DNA of 64,000 nucleotides from VXNE01 sp963668365 (GTDB lineage Bacteria; Pseudomonadota; Gammaproteobacteria; Pseudomonadales; Azotimanducaceae), in the NCBI GenBank assembly GCA_963668365.1, contig OY764266.1, positions 4,402,001 to 4,466,000 on the forward strand. Reading direction: 5' to 3'. Made by a program: the position numbers and the translations under genes. Numbering within the stretch: the first letter of the stretch is position 1; the number at the start of each line of letters is the position of its first letter. Below the pieces are notes generated by a model, which made no database searches, was not told where the DNA came from, and worked only from the letters and a program-made list of their open reading frames with translations. Below are positions 1-7,534 of this stretch, one piece after another.

Positions 1-125
1 TCCATGTCATCTCCGAGATCCTGGGACACGCCGCGTCCGCCACGACCATGATCTACGCCAAGGCCGACACCGAAGCGCTACGCGGCGCCGCACTGGACAC
101 CGAGGAGGCGCACCATGTCGAGTAG
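1..125 (+). CDS. Tyrosine recombinase, C-terminal end only (first gene of RIT trio)
   Basis: Only the last 41 codons are in the window, in frame from base 3 to a TAG at 123-125. They read like the end of a phage-integrase-family catalytic domain: an LGH box (EILGHASASTTMIYAKAD) followed by the nucleophile tyrosine in MIYA. The gene overlaps the next recombinase by 11 bases in another frame, and that gene in turn overlaps a third. Three co-oriented overlapping tyrosine recombinases are the hallmark of recombinase-in-trio elements, so this should be the RitA position. The N-terminus lies to the left of the window and cannot be judged. Confidence 0.85.
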   Translation, partial: HVISEILGHAASATTMIYAKADTEALRGAALDTEEAHHVE

Positions 126-1098
126 CCAACGCAAGCCCGTGTTCGAGAGTCCGCTGGCGCCGCTGATGGAGCAGTTCGTGCGGGAGCGGCGTGCCATCGG
201 CTACCGGTACGACACCGCGGCTTATCAACTGATGCACTTCGACCGGTTCCTGGCCCGCGAAGCGCCACAGGACGAGACACTGTCCCGTTCGGCAACCCGG
301 AAGTGGTTGGCCAGGCGCCCGCAAGAGAGCGGCGGCGCGCAACAGAACCGCGTGGGCCTGGTCCGCGAGTTTGCCAAGTTCCTGTGCAGAACCGGACAAC
401 CGACGTACGTGCCCGAGCGATCCCTGGCGGCGAAGCGCGACAGGGGTTTCTCGCCCCGCATCCTGACCCACGCCGAAGTCGGACGCCTGCTGCAGGCGGT
501 CGACGATTTCGCCCCGACCGCGAGGTCGCCGTTCCGGCACCTCGTCATGCCGGAGGTCTTTCGCCTGCTGTGCGGCTGCGGCTTCCGCGTCGGTGAAGTC
601 GTCAAGCTGCGGGTGGCGGACGTCGACCTCAACCGCGGGGTGCTGACCGTCCGCGACGGCAAGTTCGGCAAGGACCGCCTGGTGCCTCCCGCCCTGTCGC
701 TCGTCAGGCGTCTGCGCGCCTACGACGCGGCGATGGGCGGCCGGCCGGACGACGCGATCTTCTTCCCGTCGCACCGCGGTGGGGGGTGGCGCTCGGGGTC
801 GGTCTACGAGTTGTTCCGGCAACTGCTGTTCCGATGCGGCATTTCGCACCGCGGCCTGGGCAGCGGACCCCGTCTCCACGATCTTCGCCACACCTTCGCC
901 GTCCACACACTGCTCCGCTGGTACCGCGAGGGCGCGGACATCGACGCCAAGCTGCCGGTGCTCGCGACCTACCTGGGCCATCGGTCCGTTGTGGGCACGG
1001 CGCACTACCTCCATCTGACAGCCGAGCTGTTCCCCGAGGTCACCAAGCGCGCTCACGCCGCGTTCGGCGACGTCATTCCCCGGAGGACGCACTCATGA
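115..1098 (+). CDS. Tyrosine recombinase, second gene of RIT trio (RitB position)
   Basis: A 327-residue DNA breaking-rejoining enzyme of the phage integrase/XerCD family. Residues ~15-105 form the SAM-like core-binding domain. The catalytic domain carries the first Arg in CGCGFRVGEV (~residue 160), a Lys in GKFGKDR, the HxxR motif in LHDLRHTF, the LGHR box and the nucleophile Tyr in TAHYLHL, so all catalytic residues appear present. The ATG at 115 overlaps the end of the preceding recombinase, and the stop overlaps the next start (ATGA at 1095-1098), so the three genes are translationally coupled. Length and position match the middle recombinase of RIT elements, whose recombinases are thought to act together. 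Confidence 0.93.
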   Translation: MSSSQRKPVFESPLAPLMEQFVRERRAIGYRYDTAAYQLMHFDRFLAREAPQDETLSRSATRKWLARRPQESGGAQQNRVGLVREFAKFLCRTGQPTYVPERSLAAKRDRGFSPRILTHAEVGRLLQAVDDFAPTARSPFRHLVMPEVFRLLCGCGFRVGEVVKLRVADVDLNRGVLTVRDGKFGKDRLVPPALSLVRRLRAYDAAMGGRPDDAIFFPSHRGGGWRSGSVYELFRQLLFRCGISHRGLGSGPRLHDLRHTFAVHTLLRWYREGADIDAKLPVLATYLGHRSVVGTAHYLHLTAELFPEVTKRAHAAFGDVIPRRTHS

Positions 1099-2105
1099 AG
1101 GCAGAGGACTTTTCCGTGCACCTGACCGGCTTCCTGACGCACCACCTCGCGGCGCAACGGAACCTGAGCCCCAACACCATCAGGGCCTACCGCGATGCGT
1201 TCACCCTGTTCCTGCGGTTCTGCCGCGACCAGCGTGGGATCGCGCTGGAACGGCTGCGCCTGAAGCACATCGACGTGCCGCTGGTGGAGGCGTTCCTCGA
1301 TCACCTGGAAGATGACCGGCACGCGTCCATCCACACGCGCAACCACCGGCTCGCGGTGCTGCATTCCTTCTTCCGCTACGTGCAGTCGGAGGCACCCGAG
1401 CACCTGCAGCGGTGCCAGCAGATCCTCGCGATCCCGTTGCGCCGGCAGCCGCGCAAGCTGATCGGCTACCTCTCCAAGGAACGCCTCGCCGAGATTCTCG
1501 CGCAGCCCGATCTTCGCCACCGCGACGGACGCAGGGACGCGGTGCTGCTGAGCGTCCTCTACGACACCGGCGCGCGCGTACAGGAACTGATCGACATGAC
1601 TGCCGGCGACGTGCGGCTGGAACCGCCCGCGCAGGTCCGGCTGTTCGGCAAGGGTCGGAAGATGCGCGCCGCGCCGTTGATGGACCCGACGACCGAACTC
1701 CTTCGCGACCACCTGCGCGAACACGGCCTGGACCGCCCCGAGAAGTCCGCGGAGCCGATGTTCCGGAACCGGCAAGGCGGGCGACTCACCCGTTGGGGCG
1801 TCCGCTACATTCTGGACAAGCATGTCCAGGCCGTGCGGAATGCCCGCCCGGGCTTCACGCAGCCGGTCAGCCCGCACACCTTCCGGCACACCAAGGGCAT
1901 GCACCTGCTCCAGGCCGGCGTCTCGATCGAGATCATCCGGGACTTCCTGGGGCACGAAGCCGTGACGACGACCCAGATCTACGCCCGGGCCAATCTCGAG
2001 ATGAAGCGGAAGGCGCTCGAGAAGATCGCGGACGGATCGACGTTCCCGGACATCCCCTCGTGGAAGAACGACCGCAGCCTGCTCGAGTGGCTCCACGCCC
2101 TATGA
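1095..2105 (+). CDS. Tyrosine recombinase, third gene of RIT trio (RitC position)
   Basis: A 336-residue XerD-like tyrosine recombinase. The start is the ATG of an ATGA overlap with the preceding gene. The frame is open much further upstream, but that part is only the shadow of the neighbour. An N-terminal core-binding domain (NLSPNTIRAYRDAF near residue 30) precedes a catalytic domain with Arg in YDTGARVQEL, Lys in FGKGRKMR, HxxR in PHTFRHTKG, the LGHE box and the nucleophile Tyr in TQIYARAN. All catalytic residues appear intact. It is the last gene before the palindromic element end at 2173-2286. Confidence 0.93.
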   Translation: MKAEDFSVHLTGFLTHHLAAQRNLSPNTIRAYRDAFTLFLRFCRDQRGIALERLRLKHIDVPLVEAFLDHLEDDRHASIHTRNHRLAVLHSFFRYVQSEAPEHLQRCQQILAIPLRRQPRKLIGYLSKERLAEILAQPDLRHRDGRRDAVLLSVLYDTGARVQELIDMTAGDVRLEPPAQVRLFGKGRKMRAAPLMDPTTELLRDHLREHGLDRPEKSAEPMFRNRQGGRLTRWGVRYILDKHVQAVRNARPGFTQPVSPHTFRHTKGMHLLQAGVSIEIIRDFLGHEAVTTTQIYARANLEMKRKALEKIADGSTFPDIPSWKNDRSLLEWLHAL

Positions 2106-2172
2106 CGGAGAGGGCGCGAGATCCAGGCACCCCGCCGCGTAACCGCGGCCCGCCGCACGTGGCCGGCGACAC

Positions 2173-2286
2173 TTATGTGGAGTCCCGGCGGCTGAGATCG
2201 ATCAAATTCAGCGACTTGCCTTTGCAACTCCCCATAAGAACTCTCGCCACATAATGTCAGTTATGTGTAGCTCCACATAACTGACA
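2173..2286. repeat. Right end of RIT element: nested inverted repeats
   Basis: Downstream of the third recombinase, TGTCAGTTATGTG (2255-2267) is repeated inverted as CACATAACTGACA (2274-2286), a perfect 13-bp palindrome with a 6-base centre. A second inverted pair is TTATGTGGAG (2173-2182) with CTCCACATAA (2271-2280), and the box CCACATAA also occurs at 2248-2255. Repeated TTATGTGG-type boxes at an element end fit recombinase binding sites. The left end lies outside the window. Confidence 0.75.
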
Positions 2287-3106
2287 CGTTCCGAGGCCGG
2301 TTTCGAGGATGGCGGGTCGGACGCCGGCGCGCATGCGTTCGCGGTCGAACTTGAAGTGCGGGCGGCGCTGGAGCGGTTCAACGAAGCGCCCGACAACGGC
2401 TGGCGCTGGACCGTGGACGCGCTGGCGACGCACCTCTTGCGCGAGTTGTGGTGCATTGCGTTGTTCGATTGCCGCTACCCACCGTCCCGGGGCGCCGCAG
2501 AAGCGGCAACACCGCCGAAGGGCGGAAGCGATAGGGATCGTCACCCGCTAGGGACAAGACCCCGTAGGGGGCTTGGTCGCCGCAGGCGATAGAGCCCGGG
2601 CCGCCCTCGGCGGCATCGCCCACAATGGCCTGCAAACGCCGCCGCGGCGCCTTTGCCGGAACCTTCCCACCAACCCGTACCACACCACCGATCCGCGCTG
2701 TGGCCGGGCACGCTGCGCAAGGAGGGACGCTCGCCGCTCGGCAGGGAGCGGGCGGGTTGCGAGGACGGTGCGGAACACGGCGAAATTGCCGCGCGATGCG
2801 GCGGGCCGGGGCTGTCCGCCCGTTCCCGGGCGCAGCGTGACACCGCCATCGTCGCCTCAAGGGTTCGCGTCCGGCGTAGCCGGACGCCCTTGGTGGCCCT
2901 TGACCCGACGCCGGCGGCGGGCGTCGATCAGCGGCCGGTCGCTCGGGAAAGAACGCGTTGGGCATCAGGCCGTGCCGGTAAGCTGCGGAGGGCGTCTTGG
3001 CATCGCGGATCGGGAAGGTGATCCGTAGTGGGATCGACTAGGTGCTAAGCCTGTAAGTACACGATATTGTAGCGGTTTTTTTACTATACGCGGCTACGCC
3101 GCAGAG
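2287..3106. other. Intergenic, no convincing gene
   Basis: About 820 bases between the RIT end and the duplicated membrane-protein unit. Several frames are open on both strands, as expected at this GC content, but none combines a sensible start, a ribosome site and a recognisable protein. A plus-strand frame open from the palindrome to about 2592 (ERFNEAPDNGWRWTVDALAT) could be the tail of a gene split by the RIT insertion, but only its first half looks protein-like. The tail at 3050-3090 is AT-rich and may hold a promoter or terminator. Confidence 0.35.
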
Positions 3107-3150
3107 CGGCACGCAAGTGCCGATCAAGGGGCAGGATCCTAGGTGGGCTT

Positions 3151-3203
3151 GGGCGGGGGCGAAACACGGCGCGCCCGAAGGGCCGGCGGACTTCGTGGCA
3201 TTA
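3151..3203. repeat. Dispersed intergenic repeat, copy A
   Basis: A GC-rich block of about 53 bases (GGGCGGGGGCGAAACACGGC followed by a CCC-GAA-GGG mini-hairpin) ending in the stop codon region of the minus-strand gene at 3201. Very similar blocks occur at 3978-4030 and 12665-12716, each abutting the 3' end of a minus-strand gene. The first and second copies belong to the local tandem duplication; the third does not. A role in transcript 3' ends is possible but not shown. Confidence 0.6.
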
Positions 3204-3728
3204 ACCTTGCGGCGTCGGCTCAGTGAAGTCCCGTCCTTCGCGCTCGGCGGCGAGGCGGCGCTCGTTCCACGCTTGCCACTCGGCCCGAGATTCAGCCCGG
3301 CCCTCTTCGCGGCCCTGCTCTCGACCCTCCGCCTTGTGCCCCTCGATCACCGGGACGACGTATCGGTTCACCACGAACTGGTACAACGACATCAGCAATT
3401 CTCCTGTCTTGTTCACCGCGCGGGTGATCAGCATCGCAACGATTGTAATGGCAATGCCGACGGTGCCAAAGTCGGCAAGCACGGCGAAAATGAAATCCCC
3501 GACCTCCAACCAAGCCTGATCTGCGGAAACCCCAGCGCCCGCATCCCAGGGCAGCTCTTCTCGCTTCCCGTAGAAGGCGAAGCCGAGCGCCGCAAGCCAA
3601 AGCGCGCCGACGATACGGAAGAAGGTCTTCGCATCCCGCGCGGCGACGCTCCAGACTGACACATGCTCGTCGAGCCGCGGCGTCGGCGATGGCAGTATCC
3701 TGAGCAACCACCCCACGATCACCTCCAC
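3201..3728 (-). CDS. Small membrane protein of unknown function, downstream copy (N-terminally frameshifted)
   Basis: A 175-residue protein nearly identical to the one at 4028-4627. Two hydrophobic segments (IVGALWLAALGFAFY near residue 38 and a longer one near 80-100) predict a small inner-membrane protein. The C-terminal ~50 residues are a Glu/Arg/Gly-rich helical tail (EGREQGREEGRAESRAEW). The start used here is a GTG at 3728. The sister copy begins 24 codons further upstream with MARIRKGQN. The same sequence is present here (ATG at 3777) but a one-base insertion near 3740 puts it out of frame. The gene is therefore either shortened or a slightly damaged duplicate. No family was recognised. 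Confidence 0.6.
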   Translation of the reverse strand: MEVIVGWLLRILPSPTPRLDEHVSVWSVAARDAKTFFRIVGALWLAALGFAFYGKREELPWDAGAGVSADQAWLEVGDFIFAVLADFGTVGIAITIVAMLITRAVNKTGELLMSLYQFVVNRYVVPVIEGHKAEGREQGREEGRAESRAEWQAWNERRLAAEREGRDFTEPTPQG

Positions 3729-3977
3729 CCCTACAAGCCGCCGATACCGGATTCTGGCCCTTGCGGATGCGCGCCAACAGCGGAAGGCGACCCTGATGCC
3801 GGTAGGAAAACGGCTACAGGACCTTAAGCCTCGCGCTCAAGCTCCGGATGAACTGGCTTCGGCTTGATCGCCCGCGCGAATCAGACCCTGGCGAAACACG
3901 CATCGAACGGCACCGGCATCCCGCGCCGCGGAACGGCACACAAGCGCCTGTCAACCGCAGGGTCATCGGTTGGGCCT

Positions 3978-4030
3978 GGGCGGGGGCGAACCGCGGCGCG
4001 CCCGAAGGGCCGACGGGTCTCGCGGCGCTA
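3978..4030. repeat. Dispersed intergenic repeat, copy B
   Basis: Second copy of the GGGCGGGGGCGAA block with the CCCGAAGGG mini-hairpin, ending at the TAG of the minus-strand gene at 4028. It is more diverged than copies A and C (ACCGCGG in place of AACACGG) although it lies in the younger-looking, intact unit of the tandem duplication. Confidence 0.6.
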
Positions 4031-4627
4031 ACCTTGCGGCGGCGGCTCGGTGAACTCACGTCCTTCGCGCTCGGCGGCGAGGCGGCGGTCGTTCCACGCT
4101 TGCCACTTGGCCCGAGCTTCGGCCAGACCCTGCTCTCGGCCTTCAACCCGGCCTTCGGCCCGGCCCTGCTCTCGACCCTCCGCCTTGTGCCCCTCGATCA
4201 CCGGGACGACGTATCGGTTCACCACGAACTGGTACAACGACATCAGCAATTCTCCTGTCTTGTTCACCGCGCGGGTGAGCAGCATCGCAACGATTGTAAT
4301 GGCAATGCCGACGGTGCCAAAGTCGGCAAGCACGGCGAAAATGAAGTCGCCGACATCCAGCCAGGCCTGATCTGTGGAACCGCCAGCGCCCGAATCCCAG
4401 CGCAGTTCGGCTCGCTTCCGGTAGAAGGCGAAGCCGAGCGCCGCAAGCCACAGCGCGCCGACGATACGGAAGAAGGTCTTCGCATCCCGCGCGGCGACGC
4501 TCCAGACTGACACATGCTCGTCGAGCCGCAGCGTCGGCGATGGCAGTATCCTGAGCAACCACCCCACGATCACCTCCACCCCTGCAGCTGCAAATGCCAG
4601 ATTCTGGCCCTTGCGGATGCGCGCCAA
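4028..4627 (-). CDS. Small membrane protein of unknown function, intact copy
   Basis: A 199-residue protein with start MARIRKGQNLAFAAAG. A first weak hydrophobic stretch is followed by two clear membrane segments (near residues 55-72 and 95-118) and a conserved juxtamembrane part ending in FVVNRYVVPVIEGHK. The tail is charged and contains a short degenerate repeat of EGREQG/EGRVEG/EGREQG type, one repeat longer than in the downstream copy. The tail is likely helical, perhaps coiled-coil, on the cytoplasmic side. It is the complete member of the tandem pair. No enzymatic motif is visible, so I give no function. Confidence 0.7.
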   Translation of the reverse strand: MARIRKGQNLAFAAAGVEVIVGWLLRILPSPTLRLDEHVSVWSVAARDAKTFFRIVGALWLAALGFAFYRKRAELRWDSGAGGSTDQAWLDVGDFIFAVLADFGTVGIAITIVAMLLTRAVNKTGELLMSLYQFVVNRYVVPVIEGHKAEGREQGRAEGRVEGREQGLAEARAKWQAWNDRRLAAEREGREFTEPPPQG

Positions 4628-4744
4628 CAGCGGAAGGCGACCCTGATGCCGGTAGGAAAACGGCTACAGGACCTTAAGCCTCGCGCTCAAGCTCCGGATG
4701 AACTGGCTTCGGCTTGATCGCCCGCGCGAATCAGACCGATCCCT

Positions 4745-6142
4745 TCACGAACCCTCGGGCGACGCGGACCCCGTCGGACCGACCTCCGGGTTCGTGAAAT
4801 CCCGGTCGTCGAAAATCCGCCTGATGCTGGGGTCCGCGTAATGATCCACGGCGGTCCGTACCGCAGCCACCAGCGCTTCTCTCCTGGCAACGAGCGCTTG
4901 GATGTCGGCACTCAAGTGCGCCAGGCGCAACAGGCTGCGTATCGAGATGACCAGTTGGGCCTGTTTTTCAAACACAAACATCGTGGCGAAGAAACTGGCG
5001 GGGAGCAGCAGCAATGTCGCGATCGCCCACGCCCACCCGAATCCCATTCCGGCCATGACCGTGATAAGCGCATACGCCAGGAGCAGCACCGGAACCGCCG
5101 TCACGAGCTTCAGGGTGGCGATGTCGTCGACGTCGTAGCTGAACCGGGATCCCACCGTTGCGGCGAGCCACGCGGCTGGCAACAGGACGAACGCCCCCGG
5201 CAGTGCGAGCGGCAACAGCATGATCGCCAGCGTGGTGCGCCAGACGATCCTTCTCATGGCAGTGCTGGCGTTGACAAGATGCGAGAGTTGGTAATCCTTG
5301 AGTCCCAGGACATCCAACTGGGCCTGATACGCCTCGATCTCGATACGCAGCCGCTGCACGTCCGGCTCATCCGCGAAGAGCGCATAGCGTTCCACGAAGC
5401 GGCGGCTCAGGTCGACATAGCTCGCGGGCGTGAGCTTCGCCGAAATGGGCTTGTACAGGCGGCGCGCGGCGTGAATGAAACGCAGCGTCGACCAGTCCGG
5501 GGCGCTCAGGGTGACGCGGGAGATTCGCTCGCCAAGTTCTGCGGTGAGTTGGCGCACGGTCTCCATTTCATCGCTCTCGTAGGCCTTGAGACGCGCCTCG
5601 TCCATGGGCAGCGGCGCTGCGAAGTGCAGCAGGACCTGGCTTCTGAAGCGGTGACGGTCAAGGTAGGTCAGGCCAAAGGGAATGATCGCGACCTCGGTGT
5701 CGCGATGCGCGGCGGCGTGCAGGGCCATTCTTGCGGTGCCGGTCTTGAGCGTCGCCAGTCGGCTATCGGAGTGGCTGATGCCTTCTGGGAAGATCGCCAC
5801 GCAGCCGCCGCTGGCGAGAATGTCGTCCACGCGCTCGAAGGCGTACCGGTTGTCCGCGTCGGATCCGTGTTCTTCGCGGCGCAGGACGGGTATCGCGCCG
5901 AGCGCCTCAAGCAGACGGGAGAGTATGGGAAATCTCCAGAGTTTCGCGTTGCCGAGGAAATGAACCGGGGACCGCTCTGCCAGGCCGATCAGCAACAGTC
6001 CGTCGATCAGGGCGTTGGGGTGATTGCCGGCAAAGATCACGGCGCCGCGCGGGGGAACATTCTCCAGGCCCAACACCTCGATTCGCCGGTAAAACGTGCT
6101 GGCGACCAGACTCAGGAATCGAACCAACCCGCGGTAGAGCAT
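4745..6142 (-). CDS. Lysophospholipid acyltransferase family protein (PlsC-like)
   Basis: A 465-residue membrane-associated acyltransferase, probably transferring an acyl chain to a glycerolipid acceptor. The PlsC fold covers residues ~30-240. The catalytic histidine and aspartate are in AGNHPNALIDG (H41, D47), the NHxNxxxD spacing of the longer-type family rather than the usual HX4D. The FPEGISHSD motif (~120) supplies the acceptor-binding glutamate. Two C-terminal hydrophobic segments lie near residues 320-395. The C-terminal extension beyond the PlsC domain is typical of this subfamily, whose exact acceptor is not established. It stands alone, with the duplicated membrane-protein genes downstream on the same strand. 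Confidence 0.88.
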   Translation of the reverse strand: MLYRGLVRFLSLVASTFYRRIEVLGLENVPPRGAVIFAGNHPNALIDGLLLIGLAERSPVHFLGNAKLWRFPILSRLLEALGAIPVLRREEHGSDADNRYAFERVDDILASGGCVAIFPEGISHSDSRLATLKTGTARMALHAAAHRDTEVAIIPFGLTYLDRHRFRSQVLLHFAAPLPMDEARLKAYESDEMETVRQLTAELGERISRVTLSAPDWSTLRFIHAARRLYKPISAKLTPASYVDLSRRFVERYALFADEPDVQRLRIEIEAYQAQLDVLGLKDYQLSHLVNASTAMRRIVWRTTLAIMLLPLALPGAFVLLPAAWLAATVGSRFSYDVDDIATLKLVTAVPVLLLAYALITVMAGMGFGWAWAIATLLLLPASFFATMFVFEKQAQLVISIRSLLRLAHLSADIQALVARREALVAAVRTAVDHYADPSIRRIFDDRDFTNPEVGPTGSASPEGS

Positions 6143-6217
6143 GGCCGAAGGCGCTGTGCAATCTCGGTTGCAATCAAGCTAACAGAATGCCTCAGACGCG
6201 GCCATCGCGAGCCGCTG

Positions 6218-7216
6218 CTACCCGAGAATCTGGCCAAGCACCGCGAGTTGGTCGAACACGGTCCACTCGGCGACTATCCGCCCCGCCGCGGTTCGCCAGT
6301 GGCTGACGCCGAGGATGAAGACACGTTTTCCCGTGGCGGCCGTCCCGACAAAGGTGTCCGCGTGCGAACCGGCTGCCGTCCAGCGTGCGGCGATGTCCAG
6401 TCCGCCGCTGCCGAACGGCTGGCAGGCGACATGGTCCAGGGAGATCCGGGGATCTTCGAACGCGCGCCGCAGGTCTGCGTAATGTCCCGCGATGGACTCG
6501 CGACCGGAGTAACGCTCGATGGGTGAGCGATGCATCACCGCGTAGGGCGCGTAGCGGTCCCAGCGCGTCGGCACATCGGCTGAATCCCATTGTGTGGCGA
6601 GGAACTCAGTTGCCAATCGGGTTGGGTCCGAGTCCGCCGCGTCCACTCCCCGTGGGACCTTGAGCGACTCGGCCCGAACGACACGTTCTGCTTCACGAGT
6701 CATCCAGTCGCGATCCGCCGGACCCATGCGCACGGCTTGGTTGCGCGCCGCTTCGGCGGGGTCGAAGCCGAGTTGGCGGACCAGCGCGAGGTTGTCGCGC
6801 ATCAGCCACTCACGGGTGACCACGCCGCGCTCGACGACGCAGTCCGCCACGTTGGTGATGCAGACCTCGCGACCCGTCGCCTCGCCGAAGGCGCTCGGAC
6901 CCAGGTTGGTCATCGGGCTGGTGATCCGGTGCGAGGAATAGAATCCGCTCTCCGGGCTTCCGGACCAGACGACGTTGTCGCCGAGCAGGAGGCGATCCGG
7001 GAATGCCTCGAGCATCTGCCGCGTGCCGTCCACCATGGCCTGGGCGCCGTGGATCACGCCCTCCATTCCGTACACCTCGACGTCGGGCGCGTAATAGCGG
7101 TGGATGAGTTCCACGCCGCGCTGCTCCCAGATCTCGAAGGTGATGCCGAGAATGAAGTCGACGATATCCGAATCGGGGCCGTAGGCGCCCGCAGGCGTAT
7201 CCACGTCGCGCTTCAA
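6218..7216 (-). CDS. Double SnoaL-like (NTF2 fold) protein
   Basis: About 332 residues made of two SnoaL/NTF2-like alpha+beta cone domains, one near residues 15-150 (ELIHRYYAPDVEVYG, SSHRITSPMTN) and one near 185-330 (RWDRYAPYAVMHRSP, ARWTAAGSHADTF). Members of the fold act as cyclases, isomerases, dehydratases or binding proteins, so the reaction cannot be read from sequence. The frame is open to an ATG at 7315, but those first 33 residues are low-complexity. A TTG at 7216 preceded by GGAG gives a length matching the paralogue at 8854-9867, so I prefer it. The gene is divergent from the HpsN-like dehydrogenase across a promoter region with three palindromic repeats and a putative operator. 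Confidence 0.8.
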   Translation of the reverse strand: MKRDVDTPAGAYGPDSDIVDFILGITFEIWEQRGVELIHRYYAPDVEVYGMEGVIHGAQAMVDGTRQMLEAFPDRLLLGDNVVWSGSPESGFYSSHRITSPMTNLGPSAFGEATGREVCITNVADCVVERGVVTREWLMRDNLALVRQLGFDPAEAARNQAVRMGPADRDWMTREAERVVRAESLKVPRGVDAADSDPTRLATEFLATQWDSADVPTRWDRYAPYAVMHRSPIERYSGRESIAGHYADLRRAFEDPRISLDHVACQPFGSGGLDIAARWTAAGSHADTFVGTAATGKRVFILGVSHWRTAAGRIVAEWTVFDQLAVLGQILG

Positions 7217-7364
7217 GCGGAATGCTCCGGCGCGGGCAAGCCGCTGCTTCCTTGCGAGTGCCCCGCAGCCGGTGCCTTCGGCTCTGCCCGTGGCCCGGCC
7301 CCGCTCGTCGCCCATGGATCAACCGCCCCGCGTCGCTGGCGCTCCCCGGAGGCGTTTGTTCCAT

Positions 7365-7450
7365 GCGGGGGGTGACCCCCTCGCGCCGCTCTTCCTTGCG
7401 AGGGGTAACCCCCTCGCGCTGCTCTTTCCTGCGAGGGGTGACCCCCTCGC
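7365..7450. repeat. Three 33-bp direct repeats, each with a 20-bp palindrome
   Basis: GCGAGGGGTNACCCCCTCGC-type near-palindromes occur at 7365-7384, 7398-7417 and 7431-7450, spaced exactly 33 bases apart with a similar 13-base linker (GCTSTTYCTT-like). The array lies in the divergent promoter region between the SnoaL gene (minus) and the HpsN-like gene (plus). It could bind a multimeric regulator or be an intergenic repeat family. Confidence 0.85.
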
Positions 7451-7480
7451 GCTCCCCGGCACCCAGGTCTGCTGTTGTGC

Positions 7481-7500
7481 GTCATTTGCATTGGAAGTAC
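7481..7500 (-). promoter_or_regulatory. Putative operator shared by the catabolic cluster, site 1
   Basis: Read on the minus strand this is GTACTTCCAATGCAAATGAC, matching 15 of 18 positions of the site at 10943-10960. The core ACTT(N7)AAGT-like arrangement is an imperfect palindrome. It sits 35 bases upstream of the HpsN-like start and upstream of the divergent SnoaL gene. Confidence 0.5.
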
Positions 7501-7534
7501 ATTGTAAGTCAACCCGCCTGCTTCGGACCCGCAC

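Larger units (their letters stand above)
3107..4737. repeat. Tandem duplication of a ~0.8-kb gene unit
   Basis: The block ~3107-3887 is repeated as ~3933-4737 in direct orientation. The right ends are identical over more than 100 bases, ending in AATCAGACC at 3887 and 4737, and are offset by exactly 850. The left ends are offset by about 826 because the second copy carries 24 extra bases in the coiled-coil-coding part. Each unit holds one minus-strand gene for a small membrane protein plus its flanks. Near-identity suggests recent duplication. Confidence 0.9.

Noticed and set aside
2281..2592. A gene interrupted by the RIT element (frame reading ERFNEAPDNGWRWTVD)
   Set aside because: The first half looks protein-like, but the rest turns into Arg/Gly-rich non-coding translation and nothing was recognised.
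4841..6526. Long open frame on the plus strand (561 codons)
   Set aside because: It lies antisense to the PlsC-type acyltransferase and the SnoaL gene, whose motifs are clear. The antisense translation is low-complexity and Gln/Arg-rich.
7365..7450. A short CRISPR array made of three 33-base repeats
   Set aside because: The repeated unit itself is the whole 33 bases; the linkers are only 13 bases and similar to each other, so there are no spacers, and no cas gene is near.
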